A stretch of DNA of 64,000 nt. It comes from Agrostemma githago. Taxonomy: Eukaryota; Streptophyta; Magnoliopsida; Caryophyllales; Caryophyllaceae. The notes under the pieces are model-generated. The model ran no database searches. It saw only the letters and a program-made list of their open reading frames with translations, and was not told the DNA's origin. A program made the position numbers and the translations under genes. Below, piece after piece: positions 32,487 to 45,370 of this stretch. How positions within the stretch are numbered: position 1 is the first letter of the stretch; each line of letters starts with the position of its first letter. The stretch covers positions 63,133,666 through 63,197,665 of the forward strand of contig OY288251.1 in assembly GCA_958450325.1 (NCBI GenBank). Reading direction: 5' to 3'.

Positions 32487-33839
32487 ATGTCTCCAGCTAT
32501 TATTAAGCCATATACAAATACAAGACAAAAGTCGTTGAAATATGATCCTATCCAGAAAGGAGTGAAGCACTTACATGAAAATGGCGTTGAAAAACTTCCA
32601 AAAAAGTACATACTCCCCATCACAGAACGTCCAAACATAGACCATCCCCATAATAATAATAATAACTCCGACGACACCACAAACATCAGACTCCCAGTCA
32701 TAGATTTTGCTCAACTTCTTGGCCCCGACAGGTCTCAAGCTCTCCACGCCCTTACACACGCTTGTCAACAATATGGCTTCTTTCAGGTAATAATTCATAA
32801 TTGCCCTGCTTTTATATTCATATATTCATCCATTCATCCTAGCGACCTTATAATTACATATATCTATATGTGTGTAATGTGTATGCAGGTGGTGAATCAC
32901 GGAATCTGCGTAAATCTTATAAGCAGGATGCTGGGTGTGTGCAAAACCTTTTTCGAGCTTTCTTACGAAGAGAGAGCCGCTTACATGTCGTCAGACATGA
33001 GAGCACCCGCTCGGTATGGAACTAGCTTCAACCAGAACAAAGACGGTGTTTTCTGCTGGAGAGACTTTCTCAAGGTCGTTGTTTCCGATCCCCTTTCCCA
33101 CTGGCCCTCTTCACCAGCAGACTTAAGCAAAGAAGCAACCGCTTACTCCAAGGAAACCAGGCACCTGTTCCTGATGCTCATGGAGGCCATCCTAGAAAGC
33201 CTTGGCCTGGATAATGACGATGATATGTTACAAGAGTTGAGAGATGGGAGCCAGATTATGGTAGTCAATTGCTATCCACCATGCCCTGAACCCGATCTCA
33301 CGCTGGGGATGCCGCCACACTCCGATTACGGCTTCCTCACCCTTCTTTTACAGGACGAGGTCAAGGGTCTCCAGATACAGTCTCAGGGAAAATGGCTCAC
33401 CGTTGAACCTATACCAAACGCCTTTGTTGTAAATATTGGCGACCATCTTGAGGTAATTAATTAATTTCGACATCTATCACACGATTATTTTCGACAAAGT
33501 TTTCCTTTTTAGTTCTGAATTGAAGAGTCTAAGGACACGAAAGTCAAGTGTATTTGATGAGAGTGGTATTATTGATTTGTGCAGATATTTAGCAACGGGA
33601 GATACAAGAGTGTGGTACATAGAGTATTAGTGAATCGAGAGAGGACACGAGTTACACTGGCTTCTCTACACAGTCTTCCCTTCCAACATACGATTCGGCC
33701 GTCACCCAAACTTATTGACCAAGAGAATCCAAGGCGCTATAAGGATACCAACTTCGCTACATTTCTGGAGTATATATCATCATGTGACCCAAAGAAGAAG
33801 GAATTCCTCGACTCCATAAAGATACACCCCACAACGTAA
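32487..33839 (+). CDS. 2-oxoglutarate/Fe(II)-dependent dioxygenase, DOXC class (GIM2/At2g36690-like)
   Basis: Three exons (32487-32786, 32889-33452, 33585-33839) with GT-AG introns of 102 and 132 bp give 372 residues, normal for the family. The N-terminal DIOX_N domain (about 65-175) has LPVIDFAQLLG and QQYGFFQVVNHGI. The oxygenase domain follows with the Fe ligands His244 and Asp246 in PPHSDYGFLTLLLQ and His300 in SVVHRV. The 2-oxoglutarate-binding Arg is Arg310. The usual R-x-S is R-x-T here (Thr312), a conservative change. Signatures such as RYGTSFNQNKDGVFCWRDFL and MVVNCYPPCPEPDLTLGMPP fit the clade of Arabidopsis At2g36690 (GIM2, linked to gibberellin/ABA balance in germination). Substrate is not deducible from sequence. 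It appears intact and is tail-to-tail with LUT1. Confidence 0.93.
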
Positions 33840-35587
33840 CGCTAGCTAGCTGTATAGATACTGTAATTCATTTTGTTTTCTTCAGGACAAATTCATGCAT
33901 ACTACATTATTTACTAGCTAATTAAACCCCATATCATATCATATCATATCATCTGAGTGGAGTAATATATAATAAACTAATAACAAGGCAAGCTGTGCAA
34001 ACTCATCGATGAATAAAAAAGTTCCCCCCATCATCTTAGCTTGCATTGGTCAATTATTTAAATATCTTCATCAACCAATCGTCATCTAATTTCTTTTCAG
34101 CCTTTGCGTTGAAGAAGTTGTTCCCAAATCTTTTTAAGACTAATTAATTAACGGTGCATTTGGATTGAGAGATTTGGGAAGATCACTTGGTTAACAAATG
34201 GGAATGGAGGAAAATGAAGGAGAGAGATTTGGAGCGATCCATTTTCCCTTCTCACCTCATTCTCCCTCCCCTTCCCTCCATGTTTGGAGAGAGAATTGAG
34301 GGAAGATGATAACAAACGAGGGTGAAGGGATTTAGAGGGGGGGAAATGGGTCCTTCCATTTCCCTCGTCCAAGCCAATTTATTTCACAAGGAAAAATGAT
34401 CATGACTCATTTTATCTTCCCTCCCCCTTTCTCTCCTCTTCCCTTCCTTCCCAATTTTCTATCCAAGGTTCTCATGTTGTTATGTCGGAGTTATGCTCCA
34501 ATTAAAATTAGTGGATTTAGTGGATAATAAACACAGGAAGGGACGTCAATATGGGAGGGAACGTCGTCATTGGCAATGGTGAAAACGGGTGATTGGGTGG
34601 GCGGTTCTAGGATGAGGAGCAAGGAAGACAACTAATAGTGGTAGGAGCAGGGAGCCGGCCAACAATGGTAGGAATGGGGAGCCCGAGGAGGGAGGGGAGA
34701 CCGGCAATGGTGGTCCGCAAGGAGTGGGACTGCCCGAGGATGGAAAGGTTTTTTCTTTTTGTAAAACTGAAGTGTTGAGAGGAGTGGAGAAATTAGGGAG
34801 CAAAAATCATTCCACATGAAGATTGAGTTAAAAAAAAGTACAGTAATAACACCCAAAAAAGCAGGAATCATATCTCAGCACAAGTACTCGTGTTTAACTC
34901 TGTGCCTCTAGTGCTTATGCAGTGCTGTCAGTGTCAGGGGTTAACCTTCTAGGCTTTTACCACACCATATACAGTGGCAAAATCATGTATACTACTCCGG
35001 CTATTTTCAGGAAATTTGAGTTTGATTTTGTAATGCTGAGAGGAGCGAAAATTACATACTACGGAGTAGTAAAAAGGGGCTACATGTACACTTTACAGAC
35101 CATTTCTACAAAATGCCACTCCCAGCAACGTCTGTTATATATTACACCCATTCTATCTCTAACTGCCGTATTTATAGCGCAATGGCCGGGATCTAGCCAT
35201 GACAATTGTATCTCATATCAAGTCTGAAATCGAGACTTCACACAGCATTTGAGTAAAGAGACTTCCGTCTATCACAAATTAGGGGGTGGGGGCATGCTTC
35301 TCCATATCCAATCCACCGACCAAAGAATTCAAAGAGTAAAATGACCTTCCTATTTTTGCACTCTACCACAGAACTCACTCAGGCTAGTACTGCAACAAGC
35401 GCCTAAAAAAACAAAGGTTAAGAGCAACAAAACAATGAGCTTAATTGTCCAACAAAAGCACAAGCAAACAAAAAAATACCAGCAGAAACGTAAATAACAC
35501 TCATATAGTAGTGTTTCATGATCACTGCTCTTCAGCCTATCACAAACTTGAACTTAATCCGGAAAGGATCTACTTACCACAAGGAAA
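33840..35587. other. intergenic region between convergent genes
   Basis: It holds both 3' untranslated regions. A purine-rich stretch at 34150-34450 (ATGGGAATGGAGGAAAATG and its near-complement TCCATTTTCCC) looks like a MITE with inverted arms, but I could not fix its ends. No supported gene. Confidence 0.5.
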
Positions 35588-38500
35588 TCATGTAGCAAAT
35601 ACAGGGTCCCTTGCACGTTGTTTCAGCTTCATGTACAAACCCTGCAATGAAATTAGAACAGGCTCAAATTTTAAGATAGTAGAGGCAATAATTTGCTCTT
35701 GCACGGTTGATTTCAAACATGTATATATGCATCAATTTATCTTGTATGTGAAACAAAGTTGATTAGTTGAAGTTAGATTTTAAAACAGATTCATTTAGCA
35801 AAGTTTTTCGGGTTCTCGCCATGATATAGATATAGTGATATACAACAATTTCACTGAGGGCCTAGCATAAGCCTGGTGCACTTTGGTGGTGGTTGTATAA
35901 AAAACAAGCCTCCAGCCGCAAGGTAAATTTTGGTGGATGAATGCAGAAAATCATAGCATATGCGTGAAAGCAATATCCTGTATAAGCTGAAACTGGAAGA
36001 TGTGATTCGCGATTTAATCCTTCCCTGAGAAAATACAGAGAAAAGAGGACACAACTTCTGGAATGATGATGACGGCAGCTATAGCTATATCCGTGGTAGA
36101 AGAAACTCACATTTGTTGTGTGGATGGTTGCTCCAGTAGTCATAGTAATGTCCTGATTTGGAACCAACTCAAAATCCATGTTCTGAAGAAGGATTGCAAG
36201 AGCCACAATAGCTTCCAGTAAAGCAAATTGATCTCCTACACACTTACGAGGGCCCCCACTAAAGGGTATAAACCTGCACACACAGTAAAAATTGAGAGGA
36301 AAAGTTGAAACACAAAACATCAACTGCCATCAGTTTATCCGATCCAACCCCTGGATAAATAGTATACACATTTTTATCATACCAAAATAAGTATAAAAGC
36401 AATTTAAATGAAACATGCCTGAAATCAGTGTTAGTTTCATTAGGAACCGCGCCATCTAAATCAAATCGTTCTGGAATAAACTCTTCTGCCCTCTCCCACA
36501 CCTTTCCATATATGACACAGACAATACATATAGATTAGGCGCATATCACTACCAAAAAAAGTCATAGCAGAAATTGAACTTTTAAGTTCATGAGCAATAC
36601 GTCTTACTGAAAAATATCATTATCATGCCCATTTAACATTTCCATGAAGTTTCAAGTCCATGCACATATATCATCAGGACAGCATTCATATCTTACCAAA
36701 CTAGATTCCTTACAATTTCCTCATCTTAACTCTTGAAGTATTTTGTGCAATCTCGGCTTAGCCCATTGATAGAATGGGGGAGCGGGGATGCAAAAGATTT
36801 GTATGGTTTGGTTTGATACTGCTATTAATATTACTACTCACATTTAACCCAAAAAAAACACTCTTGAAGTAAAACTGTTAAAGCATGTTTCAGTTCAACA
36901 TAAATGCATATTCACGGAACTGTCTGTCAACAAACAATTCGGATGAATATCAGTATATCACACAGCCACCCATATCCAAGTATCCAACTGTAATAGAATA
37001 CTACCTCCAATCCCCCATCCCACTTATAAGGCCCTGTTTTTATTTGTGATTTTGGGTTTTCTCATTATGCAACATAACTTGGCCGCAAGTAAATTGGAAA
37101 ATATATCTCGAAGTGACTCTCACACCCACAACCTCATACAAAAACCCAAAAGACAGGCAATTGGCTGATATATAACAGTGGAATATACCTCAAACATTTC
37201 CAATTTTTTAAATTTTTTTTGGTTCAACGAAGAGAGTACATAGTCGCATTACAATATAGGGGAGGGGGATTCAAACTTGGGGCCTCGCCTCCAGTTACCT
37301 AGTCTTAACCACTAGGTTAAGACATTTCCAATATCTTTAAAACGCTAGATAAACCAAAACCGGTTCGTACTTTATTTCAAACAAACAGCATGAACAAATA
37401 TAGTTTTCCTGAAATAAGAACAATTGCATGCCAGAGAAGTCTACATAAATAAATAATGATCTCTAACCTGAGCTGAATGATGGATATTATATACAGATAT
37501 CATTATATCTTGACCAGGATTGACCTTGTAATCTCCTGGAAGGGTATCCGCCACTTGAGCTCTTCGTAGTAAAACCTGAAGGCATATGATTTACCTCAAG
37601 TTAGCTGTTCAATAGATGGTAAACCTTTTTATATATCACAAGAGAAGGAGACGCACTGGAGGATGAGGATACAAACGTAAAGATTCAATAATGCAGCGTG
37701 TCAGAAACTTGAGCTCTTTTGTATCTTCGTATGAGGGAGGCCTTCCCTGTAGAACCCTGTCAACTTCCTCTTGCGCTTTCAATAAAGAAGAAGGATCCTG
37801 TAGAATAATTCAGAGAACAGCTCTTGATACACTGGTAAATAAATTTGTTTTTTTTTAGAAAAATGACCACTTCCGCATGTTATACAATCAAAGACACGAA
37901 TAATTGCACATTACAACAGCATTTTTCCCTCCATTCATTTTGGATCCACTAATTTTTCATGTATGGCACATTCAAACCAACGAACTACAATTCCACTTTT
38001 GGGAAAACTTTGATGTAAAGGGGGTATCCATCTGCTGAATTACTTGCACTCTCCATTTACTGACATAAATTCAGTATTCCCTTCTCAGTTGCTTCTCTCT
38101 TAAGATTTCCGACTTTTGGAAATGCAGCGAGTCCAAGTGATTGGAGTGAGTATTTAACACATTAGTCTCGAGATGCAAGCAAATACCTTGCTTAGAAGAT
38201 AAGCAGTCCAGGTTAAAACTGAACCAGTAGTTTCATGTCCAGCAACTAGCATTGACAAGAGGTCATCTCGTAATTGTATACTTGAGACCTGCAGCATTAT
38301 AGTCAGGATACTTCCTTCCGAAACCAAAATCATGATACAATAAACATAAGAAAGATACAGGCAGATAAGGCGGATACAGATCAAAGATGCTGCAAGACAC
38401 ATATGAAGGATCTTATGGTTAAAGTAACAAATACGCACACCCTATGTCCAACTATTCAAGAAACCAAAGACACTCAACCTTATACACCATGTACCCAATA

Positions 38501-41260
38501 AATATGCTTATTGCGGGTCAAGAATTTTTTATTGCATGTATTTCAGGTTCACACAAATGTAGCCATATAATCGACACCCATTTACAAAATTGACTGGTGA
38601 TAATGAAAGAAAATTAAAGAAATCATCTGCATTGAGATAAGCTCTAACGCCAGCTATTTTTAAGTAGTAACTAGTTAACTACAGATGAAACTTTCCAAAT
38701 CCATACTTGGGCAATTATCTACTAGAATAGTTATACAACACATACAGGATTAACACAAGTGCCAAATATAACAGGTTAATATACATAGTTTGACAGGACT
38801 GACTGCAGTCTGGTCATCAATAAAGAAGAGGATGTAATGCTGGCTCAAAACAATTACAACTCATTTGATATCACTAATACGACGTGGTAGTGCCATTGGA
38901 AAATTGTTCACGGATAGGAAATATGATAGAGAAGGATGTATGTTTACAAAGGCGGAAATATTTATGGGAGGGTGTCTTTCGCCGCTTTGTTTCTGATGCC
39001 ACTTTGTTTGGTGGTTAAGGGTCATAATGATAATATCTTAAGAAAACTAGAGGAGAGCACATGCAAAGTTATACCTCCATTGATAGGGGAAAAATGGCAA
39101 ATTATCCCAGTTTGGAGCACAAATATTATCATTCCTCTAATTTAGTGACTCCTGGCTCTTACCAAATACTCCCTCCATTCAACTCTACTCGTCACTTATG
39201 CTTTTTCGACACTATTAATAGCTAAAGACAATCTTCAATATTCTCGACAACAGTGAGAGTCTAGAAGCGAAGAATCCATTATACAAAACACAACATCCAG
39301 CACAAAAATGGTATACATCACCTCTCAGTAAGTAGGAATTAAAGCTACAAGATAAAGGTAACTCCATTAAATAGGATACTCTATAAAGCATAAACAAACC
39401 TCGTCCCTGCTAGCTAGCAAGAAGCGTAGGATACTTGGATCAGCATCATTGACATACTCTTCGTTATCAATCATCTCACCTTCAGCCTCCACAAGTTTCT
39501 TACATTTCGCAATAAGTTCTTCAACAGTTTCCCTGATCACTGTAACTGCTTTCTCGGCTTTTATTTGTCGTGGAATTATTTTACATAAAGCTTTAACCTG
39601 TTAAAGAACCGCACACAATAAAGAAGGCATATTCAGCCAGGTTTCTGTATTTACAAAATCCAAGGGAAGATAGACTCTTTGTATACATCAAAGATCCACC
39701 TGAGCAAAGCACAAAAAACCAATTCGGTTGCCGGAGATCGGCAACCTACTCTGAGCCGATACAACGTTTTCCGTCTACCACCATTTTTACCTCATGCCAC
39801 TTTGCATAAAAAATCAATTTTTTTTACAACTTCCCTCTCCCCCGTCGTAAGCACCATGGCACTGCCGTGCATGATCATCACTGTCGGCCAAAAACCATTT
39901 TCGCCAGTGAATTAATTTGCTCCGTTCAATTTTCAAAGGTTTGGATGCGATCTGGTGTTCGTTGGCAAGTGGTGGAGAGAGGTCACCAGAGCTGGATGCC
40001 TCTGATGGTAGGTCCCATGTGGTGATGGGTGGTTGGTGGTTGTAGTTCTGGTCCGGAGTTTGTGGATGGTGGTTAGAAAAGAGGGAGAATTGAAATAGAA
40101 AACAGAGGGGGAGGATTGAAACGCTGGCTGAACAATACTAATGTTGCCAGCCTCATCCTAGAACTACTCCTGCATAATTCGTATGCAGTTACGCACCCAC
40201 ACAAATGTGATCTCAATACACAATATGAACTTCATAGAGTATACCACGATATGATAATGTATACAAATATGAGTATGTAATATGGGTACACTATACAACA
40301 TGAAGCAATTCAAGATTGGTAAGGCCATATTTCAGCATCTAATGCAAAGACTGGCACAAAATAATCGGGCATTATGGAAAACGTAAAATGGTTAGTACCT
40401 TCCAGTAAGGTAGGATGTCAGTGGAACGAGCCTCGGCTTCCTTGAGTGAAGTGTAAACAGCATCAATTACAGGGCTATCCGTATTTAGAGAGTCAAAGTT
40501 GTAGTTGAATAGTGATAGACCAATGACATCAAGTGTAAGTTGTGAAAATACAGCTTCCATGTTGACAGGGGTGTCACTGGTTGCACTAGCTTTCAGCTTC
40601 TGGACCATCCTTTCAGCACATTTGCAGAAAACTCGATCAACTATAATTGATAGATATCTCTTATGAAGTGATGGAACCACAGCCCTGCGCCTCGCCTATG
40701 GAAGGAAGAAAACAGGGATGGATGGATGGATAAGTAAGTAGTGATAATAAGAGGATGAGGAGGGAAGATGAAGTTACCGTCCAAAGAGAGCCCTCGGCAA
40801 TGGCAAAACCGGAGCCAAAAAGGAACTCAGAGACTTCGGCAACAAGGCCCTTTCCGTACTTGGTCCCGTAATTCCGAAGCACGTGTTTAGCAATGAGTGG
40901 GTCGCTGACCACCACAAAGTCACGGGGGCCGGCGGCGAGCCTGTAGATGGGCCCATACGTGTTCATCCACTTGAATAAGGGCAGGAAGAGTGCCCCCCCA
41001 AGCAGCTCCGACACGTCGTCCAGCTTCGCGCTCGCTATGGGTATGTTGGACTCGTCATTGCTCCGGCTTATGGACCGGCTTAGGCTGGTCACCCAGTCTG
41101 GGCTCACCCATGACCCGGACGAAGAGGGCTTCTGGGGTTTGGGGTTGGGTGGGGTTGACGAGGCTTTTATGGGGCGGAGGAGGAGGAGTTGTTGTTTGGG
41201 CTGAGGTGCCTTCGGGAAGGAGGAGACATGGGTGAAGGTGTGGGGAGCAAAGCTGGACAT
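35588..41260 (-). CDS. LUT1: Carotenoid epsilon-ring hydroxylase, cytochrome P450 CYP97C1 (LUT1)
   Basis: Nine exons on the minus strand: 41260-40778, 40695-40399, 39597-39400, 38288-38187, 37797-37657, 37575-37468, 36501-36419, 36273-36111, 35641-35588. They encode 542 residues, close to the Arabidopsis protein. The enzyme hydroxylates the epsilon ring of alpha-carotene derivatives in lutein synthesis in plastids. The Ser/Pro-rich first 35 or so residues fit a chloroplast transit peptide. Visible features are KLDDVSELLGGALFLPLFKW, GLVAEVSEFLFGSGFAIAEG, the I-helix AGHETT (342-347), E-x-x-R in ESLR (398-401) and the heme loop FSGGPRKCVGDQFA with Cys482. All junctions are GT-AG except intron 7 (36418-36274), which is GC-AG. 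Introns 2, 3 and 6 are enlarged by repeats, including a SINE. No stop or frameshift was found. A Helitron lies upstream of the start. Confidence 0.95.
36274..36418 (-). other. GC-AG intron of LUT1
   Basis: The exon end GATTTCAG is followed by GCATGTTT, and the next exon follows TGTGTGCAG. Only this split preserves the frame into the conserved RFIPFSGGPRKC heme loop. GC donors are a known minor class. Confidence 0.8.
37205..37321 (-). mobile_element. tRNA-derived SINE in LUT1 intron 6
   Basis: On the minus strand it starts CTTAACCTAGTGGTTAAGAC (A-box-like), contains AGTTTGAATCCCC (B-box-like) and ends in an A-rich tail. It is flanked by the perfect 11-bp direct repeat ACATTTCCAAT (plus strand 37194-37204 and 37322-37332). 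It is in the same orientation as LUT1. Confidence 0.85.
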
Positions 41261-42224
41261 TGGTGTGATTCTGGTGTGCTCCTAATTTGGATTTAGATTG
41301 GGTTACTACTTACCACTGCTTCCTACGGTTGCACAAATAAGGGACACGACGTTCGAAAATTTAAGTTTTGATTACTTAAATTATCGCAGTTACTATAAAA
41401 TAATATAATAAAAATTAAAGTCTTATACTACTATAATATAGAGTATTACTCGTAATTAATTAGTCTTTAAGTTGAGTGTTTATAATATCAAGTAGCCGCG
41501 CTATAAACATATAATATTGTTTTTTATTAATATGTTTTTTTATATAAACTCGTGTAATATGTTTTTTTATATAAACATATAATATCTCTATCTTCTCCTT
41601 CTATTGTGTCTCTAGTATTTCTCTATTTCTATTTTCTCTTTATTTCACAACACGTTATCAGCATCAGTCTCTAATTCTAATTTTATTTTATTTTTGTCTC
41701 TAACCCTAATCATACCATTCATACCCATGCATGGTTGCAAAATTTGCAAAATTGCATATACGTGTAGATGGGTAGATGCATTACATCAGTTTATTATTTT
41801 CATCAAATTTGTATCGGTTAATTTTTGATTGTTTGCAACTTTGCATCTTTCTTACTCAACAATTTGAACAACTTGCGTCAACTTTCATGATTATTTGAAA
41901 GTTTGCGTCAAGTTTTTTTTGTTTGCGTAAATTTGATCATCTTGCGACTATGTAGCAACCCGGATTTTCGATAACTTAAATTAATAGATAATGCGGAAAA
42001 TTATCTAAGTCATTTAATTAAAATTATATCAGAGTATAAATAAATCCGGATCGTTACGGATCCTTACAACAAACGACTATTAATTACATAGTCTTGATTC
42101 ACTTAGTACAGAATCAATATATCAATATATTTTAGGCTTTTTTCGAGCGATTTCATTGGTCCGTTCCATCGAGCGATCTGATTGGTCCGCTTATTAATAT
42201 GATATAATAATAATAATATAATAT

Positions 42225-42410
42225 AATAATAGTAAAATATAGGAAAGTATATGCTCATTGGTTATTTTTTATTTAAATTTATTAATATGGAAAACATAAT
42301 CATAAAAAAGTAATATAATAATAGTAAAATATAGGAAAGTATATGCTCATTGGTTATTTTTTATTTAAATTTATTAATATGGAATACATAATCATAAAAA
42401 AGTATAATAA
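42225..42410. repeat. 92-bp tandem duplication
   Basis: Two nearly identical copies of a unit containing AGGAAAGTATATGCTCATTG, starting at 42241 and 42333. Confidence 0.9.
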
Positions 42411-42878
42411 TATTATTAGGAAAGTATATAGAACTAATATTTTAGTAATATAATAAATATCATACTATTAAATATTTAATAGTATATTATTTAGTATTAT
42501 AATATAGGAAAATATTATAGTATAAATATTAGGAAATACGTAGTAACATTATAAATATATATCATAGTATATTATTTAATATTATTTAGGAAATATTATA
42601 AATATCATACGTAGTAACATTATTATTTTATTAATAATGAAATATACTATTAGGAAATACGTAGTTTATAATGATTGATTGATTGATATAAATATATAAA
42701 TCTATAGAAATATACTATACTACATAATAATATATAATCATAATCAATAATAGTATATGGAAGGGTTGCCTTAATTATTTTCTCAAACATATGAAAAATA
42801 ATAATATATAAATACTGGTTGAATTTGTCACAAAAAATCATTCATCCAAGTACGTAATTCTCAATAACCACAATATCA

Positions 42879-42940
42879 ATGTCAAACCCAGCACCTAGGT
42901 ACGACGTATCTACAAGATTTGTCTATTTTCCACTACTACG

Positions 42941-42987
<47 letters not shown>

Positions 42988-43063
42988 ATTATATTATTAT
43001 TATTATTACTACTATTATTATTATTACTATTATTATTATTCGGATGTGTTACGTAGTATTATA

Positions 43064-43100
<37 letters not shown>

Positions 43101-44763
43101 GAATGTGTTACGTAGTATTTTAAAACTGTAATAACGATATGATGTCATTATATTTTAGGCCGTATTCATTTATTAATGAATTAAACTCGAAAAGGAGCGA
43201 TTGGAAAATCAGAGTCCGTGTTTCCAGATTGTGGGACGTGGAAAGCATTAAGAAAAAAGGGTTCGTGATTTGTACCGATATGGTTCTTATTGACGAAGAG
43301 GTAAATAATCCATGTTATTGTTATCTAAATAATATATGCATTCTGAAAATTATGATTAATTGAATTTAATTCGTTCGCATCCTACATAATAATTTTCAAT
43401 CTTTTTGCATTGCAGGGTGAATATGTCCATGCAACACTACGCAGTGGTCAATATTCACGATTGCGTCAAAAGCTTGTGGAAGGAAAAATATATATCATTA
43501 AAAATTTTGAAGTTCTTCCTAACAAGGAACAGTATCGTGTCGTAAGCGACAGCAAAATAATGCTAAACTTTCAATTTGATACTTTTGTTAAGTCTGTTAG
43601 TGAAGACACGGAGGTCATTATTCCTAAGCATAAATTTGACTTTGTGCAATTTCATCATCTTGACGACCGTCGTGACAACTTCTCGGTTTTAAGTGGTATG
43701 TTACTTACTTTGTTATAAGTATTTCTATTTCTATTTCACATCATTATTATATACATTTTGGTTAACAGTCTAAATTACGATTTAAATATACATAAATATT
43801 TACAGATATATTTGGAAAGGTTGTCGATGATTCAGGAGAGATGCCAACAAAAAAATTGAAATAGAAGACCAACGGTATCTTTTTTCAAGAGAAAGTAGAA
43901 AATCTCTCCTTATATAATTATGAAAAATTATTTATTACGGAGTATTATCTAATAACATTACAAATTTTTGCTACAGAGGACAACGTGTAAAAGTTAAATT
44001 ATGGGGTCAATGTTCCACCGACTATATTTCACAAAAACGACAGCTTGATCTTGAAGATAATGTTAAGATAGTGACAATAACATCTCTTCTGGCAAGAGAT
44101 TATAACGGTAACTCAAAATTCAACAATATTGCTTATTATTATTATATTAGGCTCAGTGATGGACTGATGGTACAACTAACCACTAATGTTTTATCACCTA
44201 GGCTACCTTAGTTTATCAACATCAAGTTCAAGTAGGCTATATATTAACCTCGATATCAATGAGGTTAATGAATTCAAGACCTTTTTAAGGTATGCATTAT
44301 AAATTTTAAACAACTATGTTTATCCTAAAGTAATACTTAATATAATCACCTCAATTGTATTGTTTTTTTTCCTTTACCTTGGTTTATAGGGATGGATATG
44401 AGAATATTACCGCAACCGGGAATATTACTTGGGATCGAAAGAATATTCAGGCTATCAAGGATCATTGCAAAACGGAATATCAACAAGTTAGTATTAAGCT
44501 TTTGCTTCAATTCATATTCTTATTACTATATCTTAATTACAAGTTAGTACAGTATAATTAAAATTATAAGTTAGAATAAATCTTTGTTTGAATTCATATT
44601 CTTTCTTATTTTTATTACTACCTCTTAATTGCTTACATATTATTTTACATGTTTTAAATTATAGGACTCCATAGTTGATTGCGTTGCTAAGTTACCAAAA
44701 TCAATACTAAGCAACCGTGACATATACTCCAATATGATGGATCAAATTCGATTATATAAATAA
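42879..44763 (+). CDS. Replication protein A large subunit-like protein of the Helitron (one frame change)
   Basis: Eight exons: 42879-42898, 43159-43300, 43416-43695, 43806-43874, 43977-44107, 44202-44290, 44400-44486 and 44665-44763, all GT-AG. Exon 2 gives KIRVRVSRLWDVESIKKKG, exon 3 ATLRSGQYSRLRQKLVEGK and exon 5 VKVKLWGQCSTDYISQK. These are OB-fold segments typical of the RPA1-like (RPA70) proteins that plant Helitrons carry, which bind single-stranded DNA, presumably during rolling-circle transposition. The C-terminal zinc-binding OB fold of cellular RPA70 is absent; the frame ends at 44763. Within exon 4 the reading frame is lost at a run of A around 43849-43855. It is therefore either a recent pseudogene or affected by a sequencing error in the homopolymer. 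Intron 1 contains the ATT microsatellite. Confidence 0.75.
42939..43100. repeat. (ATT)n microsatellites
   Basis: Two ATT runs (42939-42985 and about 43060-43099) with an interrupted stretch between them. Each is followed by a near-copy of CG(G/A)ATGTGTTACGTAGTAT. They lie in intron 1 of the RPA-like gene. Confidence 0.9.
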
Positions 44764-44769
44764 AAACTA

Positions 44770-45370
44770 ATCGTCTATCCTTTAACTTAGATATAAAAAC
44801 AAACTCTTTTAAGTCTTAAAAATAGCTCTTAAAATTATGATGAGGTGATGGAATTTTATATCATAAATGAGTAATCTTTCGGTTTTAAATATCAACCAAC
44901 AATCTTTTGAGTTTTAAAAAGCTTTTAAAAAGACTACAAACCTTAAAAAGACTACAAACCTAAAATTATCTCACATCGAAAAAATTTAAATAAGGTGATG
45001 ATTTTATATTATAAATAAGAGTAATCGTGCGTTTTTCTGGGTCTTAAAAGCGGATCTTAAAACTATAAACCTTGAGTAAATTATCCTATATCGAAAAATT
45101 ATGATGGGGCGATAGAATCTCATATTATAAATAAGATTAATCTTTCGTTTTTAGATATCAATCAAAAAATTCATTCGTTATTAGATATCAATCAAAAAAA
45201 CTTTTGAGTCTTAAAAAATCTCTTAATAAGATAACGAACGTAAAATTATTTTCACATCGAAAAATTATAATAAGTTGATGAAATTTTATATTATAAATAA
45301 GAGTTGTCATGTATTATTTTAAGTTTTAAAATAAGCTATTAAGATTATAAATTTAGCTAAAATTAAGTTT
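44770..45370 (+). repeat. Helitron tail repeats
   Basis: Four to five degenerate units of about 130-150 bp combine TTTGAGTCTTAAAAA, TCACATCGAAAAATTATAA, GGTGATGGAATTTTATATTA and ATAAATAAGAGTAATC. In reverse complement they match 25581-26360. Confidence 0.65.

Noticed and set aside
40947..41235. Plus-strand frames over LUT1 exon 1
   Set aside because: Antisense shadows of the well-supported first exon.
42879..43064. Tyr/Ile-rich 61-codon frame
   Set aside because: Only its first seven codons are real (exon 1 of the RPA-like gene). The rest is read-through into the ATT microsatellite in intron 1.
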